Positions 56,841 to 64,000 of a stretch of DNA of 64,000 nt are shown piece after piece. The position numbers and the translations under genes were made by a program. Numbering within the stretch: position 1 is the stretch's first letter; every line of letters starts with the position of its first letter. The notes below the pieces were generated by a model, which was given only the letters and a program-made list of their open reading frames with translations, ran no database searches and was not told the origin of the DNA. The stretch is from Isoetes taiwanensis (Eukaryota; Streptophyta; Lycopodiopsida; Isoetales; Isoetaceae). The stretch lies in the NCBI GenBank assembly GCA_021234155.1, contig JAJEKV010000034.1, positions 5,876,028 through 5,940,027 on the forward strand, given 5' to 3'.

Positions 56841-57913
56841 ACCTTGTATACTACTTTCATACATCTGCAAATCCTGAATAAAAGTCAACATATTTTTTCT
56901 CTCAATTTAACCCATCAATACCAAGGCCAAATGTTTATGTTTCTTGAGATGCATTTGGAGGACAAGATAATTTGAAAGAACTAGTTTTTGGCTCCACTAT
57001 TGTAGTTGAATAGGATTGTAATCGTGATTGTACCATCTAGATGTTGTGGCTATATGAGATGGAAAAAGCATGTGACAATGTTATGATTTCTTACAAGAAA
57101 ACTGAGACTAAAAATGTATACATATGTGTCAATATATGGTAGCACAAGGGATTCACATGGAATATGAAGGAATGGCAAGGGAAACTTGGTTTTATGGGCT
57201 GTTGTGATTTCCTGCTCTGTTGGAAATGGATCATGCAATTGAGCGTTTTAGGGCAAATAAAACATCATGGAACAATGGCACACTTATATTAGCAATTTCT
57301 ACCTGTGTTCAACACAGGACCCTTCTTTCAAACCATTACGTTGGCAAATGCTTCTTACAAAATTTTGGTTGGAAAAAGAAAGTTTTAATAAAACATAGAT
57401 TTTTAAACGTTTTAATCATTGGCAAAAGCAAAAGGCTCTCGAACAAAACTGACCATTGGTTTGTGCCTGATGTTTTCTTCCCCTTCAAAAAGGGTCTGAG
57501 GCCAGACGCGCTTGAGAAATTCGAGCATTGCCATCATCTCAACTTCTATGCACTCTTGGTAAGGGGCTTCTTGATTCTTAGCTCCAAAAGCTTAGAGTTC
57601 CAGAAGCATGGGCTTAGGGTTTTGCATAGGCCTACAACCAGTTTCGAGGCATGGTAAATGAGGCAAGCGATAAACAACTAGCAGGCCTGCCGTTCACTGC
57701 CCTAACTGCAAGCAAACTGCACAGGACTGGTCGAATTTGCATAAGGATGATTGCAGCAATTCGGAACAGGTAGGATTTGCACAAGGATGATTGCAGCGAC
57801 CCAGAACAGGTCAGATTTGCAGAAGGTATAACCCCATGGATTGGAGTTGTCAGTAAGCCATACTAAATGGATGTGACATTTTATGTATTTATATGGTATA
57901 TAGATACATACTA
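56841..57913. other. Spacer; 41-bp tandem duplication near 57730
   Basis: A 145-codon open frame at 57220-57657 matches nothing known and lacks domain features. TTTGCATAAGGATGATTGCAG recurs at 57732, 57773 and, shortened, 57814 with a 41-bp period. No gene recognised. Confidence 0.45.
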
Positions 57914-59319
57914 TGGCACGTCACCAGGGTATAATTAGACCCTTATGGGTTGATAGGGGATAACTTGGGCTAACCTAAAAGGGTTTTTATTAGCTATATT
58001 AAAATATTAGTGGGTAAATAACCTAATTAGGCTAAGTAGGTTATTAATTAGTAAAAGTCAGCCAACTAAGCAGTGCCACCTGGCCCAAATCTACTGCAAG
58101 CAGAGAAGCCTTTCGTGACAATGACTCTAGCCAAGAGACTGGTTAGTCCTTAGATAGTTTGTGCTTCAGCGAACCCTTCTCTGATTAGATGGAATAGTTA
58201 ATTTCTCTTTTATGTGTTACTAAGATGATGAGGGATACTTTGATTATGATTGTGTTCTCTCTTTCTATTTCTGCTGTGTGTCTGGGGTTAAGGGAGAGTA
58301 GAGATTTGAATGCTTCCTAGAAGTAGAGATGTCTCTAGCTAGAACACTTAAGGCCCAGTAAATGCAGCCTCTGCACAAGAGCCCACCTGGCTGTGGATGC
58401 TATATCGTGATTCAGCACCAGTTAATGGCTACAATGGTGAAACGGAAGTGTGGTCTTGCTTAGCGTGGCTATAGGACTCCTACAGTGTGCTAGGCTTATA
58501 GTCAGTCCTCACGTTAGGGCCGGGTATGGGATAGTCAGTCCTCGTGTTGGGGCCGGGTATGGGTCCGACACCTCCTAGGTCGCAGGAAACCTGCCTATAT
58601 GGACGTCTTAAGTCGATGGGTGCGCCGAGGCGGCCCATGGATTTTGGGGGATTCAAGTCGGGTACGGATGCGGGGGTCGCTAAGGAGGCACGCATTCTCT
58701 AGTATACCCAGGGATCCATTGTGCCCGGGACGGGGACGCCTCCCTGACCTGCCTCATCGGACCGAGGAGATGTAACCCGAAGTAGTCTCATAGGGTGATC
58801 CCATGAGATTACATTTCCGGAAGGCTACAATCACGCCATAGCATGTTTCAGTCTATCTGCAAAGTGTGCACAGAAGGGGCGGATGGAGCGGACTACCTAG
58901 CCATTGTTCTATACCAGCCAATGCCATATTATACCTCTGTCTGCTGATATTTTGAGGCCCTGACCGTCAGTCGACCCCATGGAGTCCGAGCCCAGGGTAG
59001 AGCCCTTATTTATGGTATTTTGCTTATGTTATCGTGTACTTGTATTACCATATGGATGATGGATGGACCATCCTTCGTGGTGGTATATTATTTTGAGCAT
59101 GATTGTTGTGTGCTAACATGTATGTACGCTTCCGCTGTATGGGACTCCCATAGAGGACGTGGGACGAATGATACCTCTGTGCTCCTCACCTGGACACTTG
59201 GCCATCCCAAGTGGTCCGAGTTAGACGGAGGGCCTTTCCATGGTGATCTAGTTGCCAGGGGAGGGGAATTCCACGTATTTATATGATGGGAGCATCGTGT
59301 AGATTCAGGGCGCATCACA
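57914..59319 (+). repeat. LTR-like dispersed repeat, copy 2
   Basis: Homologous to 14986-16422 in the same orientation, with several indels. Possible ends are TGGCACGTCACC at 57914 and GCATCACA at 59319. An internal duplication near 58500-58560 repeats ATAGTCAGTCCTC...GGGCCGGGTATGGG twice. No primer site or polypurine tract is adjacent, so it is probably a solo LTR or part of a larger repeat. Confidence 0.65.
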
Positions 59320-60959
59320 ATGGAGATGTGCAAGATTACTTTGAGTTGCATGTTTCAACGGATGCTTGGGCTTTAGAAGATGCCACTCAAAACTTACAAT
59401 CAGAATAGATGAGAAAATAAAGGATTGATCTTCGTGTGTTTCCCGAAACTTCTGCCGAATATGCTCGTTTCAACTCTTTCCTGGCTTGCAGGCAGATCAA
59501 TCTGTCCAAAACCTATTGAGCTTGATCTATTAATCCGTTTGGCCTTCTGGTTCCAGGCTCAACGACTACCATTCCTACCTTTTTGGACCTTTTGTCATCC
59601 TATAGCCATAGCCGGCCGCAATCCCGCAGTCCGCCATAGTTGTCCTCAGGGCTTTTTGGTAGAAAAAATATTATAATTTATTGTTATGGTGTGTGATTGG
59701 GATGTTCACGAGTTGTTTCCAATTTTTGGGTTGCCCCTAGGGGGGCAAACCCTCGCTTATGTGGGTTTGTGATATATTCTAGGTATATGCTGGAATATAC
59801 CTAAGATATGCTGGTGACTGCTTCAAACCTGTTGTTCCCTATAAACTGGCGGTCATCTGCGTTCTCGATTGAGGATATTTCAACCGGGTGCTTCTTATTC
59901 GTGCTTCTTCTTGAGTGCGTTTATGCTGCGGCGAATCTTTTCGAAGACCAGAGGCAGAGAATTCAGGTGCGAATCTTTTCGGCGACCAGAGACAGAGAAT
60001 TCAGGTTTTCTCAAATAGAACATAGAGAATGTTCAGGTTAGATAGATGCAATGTCAGATCGCAATTTGTTCAGCATGTATAAATGTTTTGGATTCAGAGT
60101 TTTTATCTTCCAAGCACAAGAAATACTAACTATTCCGTTGCTAACTGTTTTGAAGAAATACTATGCATCATTCGGTCTATGACAATTGCCATACACATAT
60201 ATACCAAAATAGTGCAGGCATTGAATACGATGATAATGGTAATTGGGTCTGGCACTATGCCCTTCTCTTGCATTTCTTCAAGAAGTTTGCAGATTTTCAC
60301 TGCAAATTCAGTTTATACATAGCTTGCCATCCAACATATACATCCGCCTTTTGTGTTTTCTCAAATACATCCTGGCATTCTCCCTGGCACTGCACTTAGT
60401 ACATATATTAATGAGGACATTTCCGTCAACAACCTTTGCAATTCTTTGATGGTGTACAAATGTTTTGGATTAGAGTTTATGATCCTCTTGAAGTACCGGT
60501 AGTCCGCATGCTTGCAGGGCTTTCATGAACCTCTGATACTTGCAACACTTCAATCAAACAACGGTAATAACAAACAAAGAATCTGCTTAGTCGATTTATT
60601 GCTAAAAAAAATCAAGCCATTCTATCTATTGCCATTCTAAAAGATTGTTGAATGATTTTCTCATATTTGTCTTTCTCACCCAGCAGCTGCAGATTCTATT
60701 CGAATCCTTAAAACATTTAAGGACGTCTTCCTATATCATGTTGCCAATATTACATTATGAAATGTGGCAAGTCCTCAAGAAACAAGCCATAGGTCTGGCC
60801 AAATCATCATACTATCATTAGTCCGCATAGAGACAAGGCTTGAATTTTGCATATCAACAAGCTGTTTCATATGGTTTCTTGTGTTACACAAACTATGATC
60901 TTCTGCATTTGGGATTAAATACTGTGCAACTCTTTCAATTTCTTCATTCAGACAACTTT
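59320..60959. other. Spacer with paralogue of the 48.7-kb region and a 38-bp tandem pair
   Basis: Bases 59,724-59,860 resemble the duplicated segment around its MITE (TTGGGTTGCCCCTA...GGGGGCAAACCCTCG), but without the MITE. CGAATCTTTTCG...CAGAGAATTCAGGT is repeated head to tail at about 59,932-60,006. Short open frames near 60,083-60,450 overlap one another and match no family. Confidence 0.55.
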
Positions 60960-61800
60960 TTGCTTTAATAACTGTTTTTTGAACTGTTGCAATTCAATCT
61001 GATAAAGCTCAGCTGCAGCATCGAAAAGGCACTTGCCATGGCTGAATCTCCTCAGCGTTTGAAACGACGTTGGAAAGAGCATTGCACTACATGGTTTGCC
61101 CGTTGGGCTGTGCAACCAGAGCACTGCCTGATGCTTGTCAGTTCTGATCCTGAGCTTTTGCAACAATATCTCAATGGTCGTTTTTCTCAAAAGATATGGG
61201 ACGCAGTTACTTTGGCCCAAGTGAAAACTGGTCATTATCATGCACACCTAAATCCCACCTTGACACCAGGGCCCCAAGCTTATTTGCCTGATTCATTGTC
61301 CAGGAACAAGCTTGTAGCTATTGCATCAATTCGCACGGGGTCTCACAGGCTACGGATTGAGACAGGTAGATAGGAGTGGCCGCAATTGCCGCGAGAAGCG
61401 AGACTATGTGCTGTTGCGGCCATGAGTTATTGAAGATGAAAGCCATACTCTTCCGAAGTTGCCCCGCTTTTGAGATAGTCCGGAATCATTTTTTGACCTT
61501 AGCATTCCATTCCACGCTTCCACAACTTCTCAGAGCACCATCTGTGCATGACTTGGCATTATACATACTTGAGGTTCTAGATAAACGTCTGCAATTACTG
61601 AGCCCTCAATAGTCATTATCTCCGCTTGTCTAGTATCATCATTACTGCAAAGGTTTTTCCCTTGAAAACCGTTCGAGGCAGGGGTTTTTTAATCCTAGTA
61701 GTAATGATTGTACTAGCCCATTGTATGGGTCCCATGACCTATTGGTCTCCGTGGACATTAAAAAAACTATTCTATTCTATTCTATTCTATTTTATTCTTC
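60960..61800 (+). pseudogene. LINE 3' fragment with (ATTCT)n tail
   Basis: An open stretch at 60987-61373 encodes the region just before the zinc-binding end of the LINE family (SPQRLKRRWKEHCTTWFARW ... LRIETGR). It is followed by a stop, the broken cysteine motif, a 3' UTR and an ATTCT-repeat tail at about 61765-61795. It is the same subfamily as the minus-strand copy at 23.08-23.86 kb. 5'-truncated and dead. Confidence 0.88.
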
Positions 61801-62269
61801 TGATATTTGTTTGATCCAAGGTCTCTGAGCATCTTTGTTATGTTACACATCCCCAATATATAAACTCCGTCGTGGGTTCTCTATGTACAAAATCAAGCAA
61901 GGTTGCCAGTAGGCAATCTCTATTTTTGGGATACTTGACAATCTTGTGCATTTCATAATTGTTGTTCAACCTCAATTCTGAGCATGCACCTTCCCATAGT
62001 TAATATCTAGCATTATAACAGGTTTTTTTTTTTTTTGTGATTTTATACGCTTTTTGGCATGGTTTTCATATGCTTTCATGGGCGTATTGCACGAGGCATA
62101 CTAATCAGTACATCTAGAGTGCACCAAATTTGCATGCAATTTGTGCAATTTTTGTTTCATCCTCCTCAATGGTTAAGATCAGAGGGCTTACAAAGAAAGC
62201 CCTCTTTTAATTAAAAAATATCCAAGGGCTTATAATGAAAGCCCTTTTCTCATGAAATTGGAAACAGCC
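61801..62269. other. Spacer, nothing recognised
   Basis: AT-rich; AAGGGCTTATAATGAAAGCCC-like words occur twice near 62188 and 62224. No gene. Confidence 0.45.
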
Positions 62270-62405
62270 GGAATTAGGGCACGGTTAGGGTTTGTTTGAT
62301 GTTGAATTCGATAACCCATCACGTTAATCCATTCATAGGAATTAGGGCACGGTTAGGGTTTGTTTGATGTTGAATTCGATAACCCATCACGTTAATCCAT
62401 TCATA
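62270..62405. repeat. 68-bp tandem duplication, exact
   Basis: Copies at 62270-62337 and 62338-62405, starting GGAATTAGGGCACGGTTAGG, appear identical. They lie immediately before the ATG-bearing exon-like stretch at 62427. Confidence 0.95.
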
Positions 62406-62426
62406 AGATTGCTGGCAGATTCCCAA

Positions 62427-62861
62427 ATGAGTATTGTAAGCCTTGCCGCTGCCTCGCAGCAGCTAGAAACTCTAACAGAGGAAGTAGGGCATTGCGTGGA
62501 AGCAAGTTTGCAGCACTTCCACCCAAATCAGCCGACCCATCTGATTCTTGTCCCAGGTATATGATGTAGATTGTTTTGGCTCCTTTATGTACACTGCCCT
62601 TTGTTCTTTCTATAGAAAACTCCAAATTAATTGTCATCGGATGCTAATTCCCTGCTTATGTTTTGTCATCTAGAAATTATTGAAATATTGAAATTGTATA
62701 TGATCCTTTGCAAAGGTTGGCTCATCCAGGAGGGGCTTTAGCAACGAATAAGGTCTCTGCGTTGGTTAAATTTTTGAAAAGGAAGCTTGAGAGTGGTCCA
62801 GTATCTTTAGATCCAGATCTTGTTGAATGTGCTGTGCATAATGCTAAGGCTTCAATCAAGC
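62427..62861 (+). pseudogene. Two exon-like blocks of an unidentified conserved gene
   Basis: Block one starts MSIVSLAAASQQLETLTEEV and ends at a good donor near 62558 (CCCAG|GTATAT). Block two begins after TGCAAAG near 62716 and reads GGALATNKVSALVKFLKRKL ... AVHNAKASIKP, ending at CCAG|GTATCC near 62861. The two join in one frame and look like real protein sequence, but I cannot name the family. No further exon was found downstream, where a PDH-E2 fragment and a PPR gene follow, so this is likely a captured or truncated gene piece. Confidence 0.45.
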
Positions 62862-62949
62862 CAGGTATCCCTTGTATTTTTAGGACGTTTCGATTTGCAC
62901 CGTTTGTTCTTAATGACTATGTCATTTCATGCTTTACAAGGCATGTTTT

Positions 62950-63045
62950 GTTGAATAATCTAGTTGGTTCAGGGCCATATGGTCGTATTGTAGCATCTGA
63001 CGTTGAAATTACTGATGGGAAAAAGCCTACCGTTTTTGTAGTCCC
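62950..63045 (+). pseudogene. Fragment of dihydrolipoyl acetyltransferase (PDH E2) E3-binding domain
   Basis: In one frame VGSGPYGRIVASDVE is the hallmark of the peripheral-subunit-binding domain that holds E3 to the E2 core of pyruvate dehydrogenase. Nothing else of E2 (lipoyl or catalytic domain) is present. It directly precedes a PPR reading frame, so this is a gene fragment. Confidence 0.65.
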
Positions 63046-63066
63046 TTGCATTTTCATTTTTGAAAT

Positions 63067-63760
63067 ATGGCGTTGCCTGATATGATGAGAATACATAGGT
63101 TTCTTGAGGAGTTTAACAAACTTTGTGAGATGGGATTCTTGGATGATGCATTAGAAGCTGCAGAGATTATGCAACAACAAGGAATTGTTATGACAAGAAA
63201 CAACGCATACTCCCTTCTACAGGAAGCTGAGAAACAGAAATCTTTAGAATGTGGTAGAAGACTCCGGTCTCTTATTCTTCACAGGTTTGATAGAATTTCT
63301 GTTCTAGGCGATCATCTCATACGGATTTTTTCTTGCCATAAGAGTTTATATGAAGCTAATTGGACATTTGATGCAATAGAGAAACAAACTTCATACACAT
63401 GGCTGCAATCATTCTAACAAATGCTAAGCTGGGGAAATGTTGTACAGCTCTTGACTTGTACCACAGAATGCACATATTGGAAATAAGAACTGATGCATAT
63501 ACATACGTTGCTGTCTTCAAGTCTTGCATGATGAAAAACTTGCTGTTTCATGGAAGGATTATACACGCTGAGGGCATTGTTAACAAACTCCAATTGGATG
63601 ATGTGATGGGGAGCACCCTCGTCCATATATATGCTATGTGCGAAGCCTTAGGAGATGCATGCCAAAAGCCAAAGCATTCTGGCATATATATCAGAAGTGC
63701 CCGGATATTTACTGAGATCCTTTCTTTTCTGGAAAGCAATCAATATTTTAACTGAATTCA
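63067..63760 (+). pseudogene. PPR gene, N-terminal part, frameshifted
   Basis: The first frame (ATG 63067 to TAA 63415-63417) holds a helical leader and repeats: FLDDALEAAEIMQQQGIV, LECGRRLRSLI, SVLGDHLIRIFSCHKSLYEA and TSYTW. A one-base shift near 63398 continues the same protein with AAIILTNAKLGKC, ALDLYHRMHI and DDVMGSTLVHIYAMCEALGDA to about 63655, then similarity fades and stops appear. The wording is typical of PLS-class PPR proteins of ferns (from memory). It is a broken copy; an assembly error at the single frameshift cannot be excluded, but the later loss of repeats argues for a true pseudogene. Confidence 0.8.
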
Positions 63761-64000
63761 TTCTTATTTTACTCGTGGTATATATTCGCAGGATGGCCAC
63801 ATCATTCTTGCTATGGACTCGTTGGATGGCCATTTGTGCATTTCAAATGTTTCTAACATAAAACATTGTCATATATCCAGATGAATAGTGACATTGCAAC
63901 AAACTATTTCAGCTAAAAATGCATTGTATTAAATGAAAATATAATGTAATGTCCTTGATGTTTTATACAATCTCTTGAATTAATAATTAATATTCACGCT
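63761..64000. other. Window end, nothing recognised
   Basis: AT-rich sequence after the PPR remnant; no further PPR repeats can be read in any frame. Confidence 0.4.

Noticed and set aside
57220-57657. 145-residue open frame as a gene
   Set aside because: No domain, no splice context and no recognisable similarity; left as unassigned spacer.
60083-60450. Three overlapping open frames
   Set aside because: Mutually overlapping frames of the same bases with no family similarity.

Overview
This window is plant nuclear DNA, most likely from a fern. The reasons are spliced genes with plant orthologues, many broken PPR (pentatricopeptide repeat) genes whose wording resembles the large fern PPR families (the lineage call is inference), plant L1-type and other LINEs, a Ty3/Gypsy chromovirus, TRIM/MITE/Helitron pieces and long AT-rich spacers. 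There are no operons. Most of the window is layered transposon debris.

Layout. 0-5.3 kb: a perfect palindrome, a heat-shock-element-like array, a tRNA-derived head, tandem repeats, a LINE 3' part bracketed by (CT)n, and a PPR pseudogene interrupted by a very small LTR element (TRIM/SMART type). 6-14.6 kb: a VPS41-like fragment, then a Gypsy element in two oppositely oriented halves that break at the same point in the reverse transcriptase. A 550-bp foldback element sits in the first half. 15-16.4 kb: an LTR-like sequence that recurs at 57.9-59.3 kb. 20.4-21.5 kb: a PPPDE/DeSI-like peptidase gene, complete except for a non-canonical intron. 25.5-33.4 kb: a near-full-length L1 on the minus strand with an uninterrupted ORF2. 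34.8 kb: a Helitron 3' terminus. 35.6-46.4 kb: LINE remains, including one LINE inserted into another with a clear target-site duplication. 46.8-48.5 kb: an intact six-exon C2-domain gene. 48.6-56.8 kb: a 2.3-kb segment present twice, and between the copies a 3.1-kb unit flanked by identical 202-bp repeats. 57-64 kb: LTR-like repeat, LINE copy, a PDH-E2 fragment and another PPR pseudogene.

The most interesting object is the unit at 50.9-54.5 kb. On the minus strand it carries a spliced gene whose exons join in one frame into a roughly 593-residue tyrosine recombinase. It resembles the Crypton/KIAA1958/ZMYM (DUF3504-like) type and no reverse transcriptase lies beside it. The identical direct repeats each contain a nearly perfect hairpin. 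One in-frame TGA just before the first catalytic arginine suggests this copy is broken. I know of no described land-plant Crypton, so this is the lead candidate for something new.
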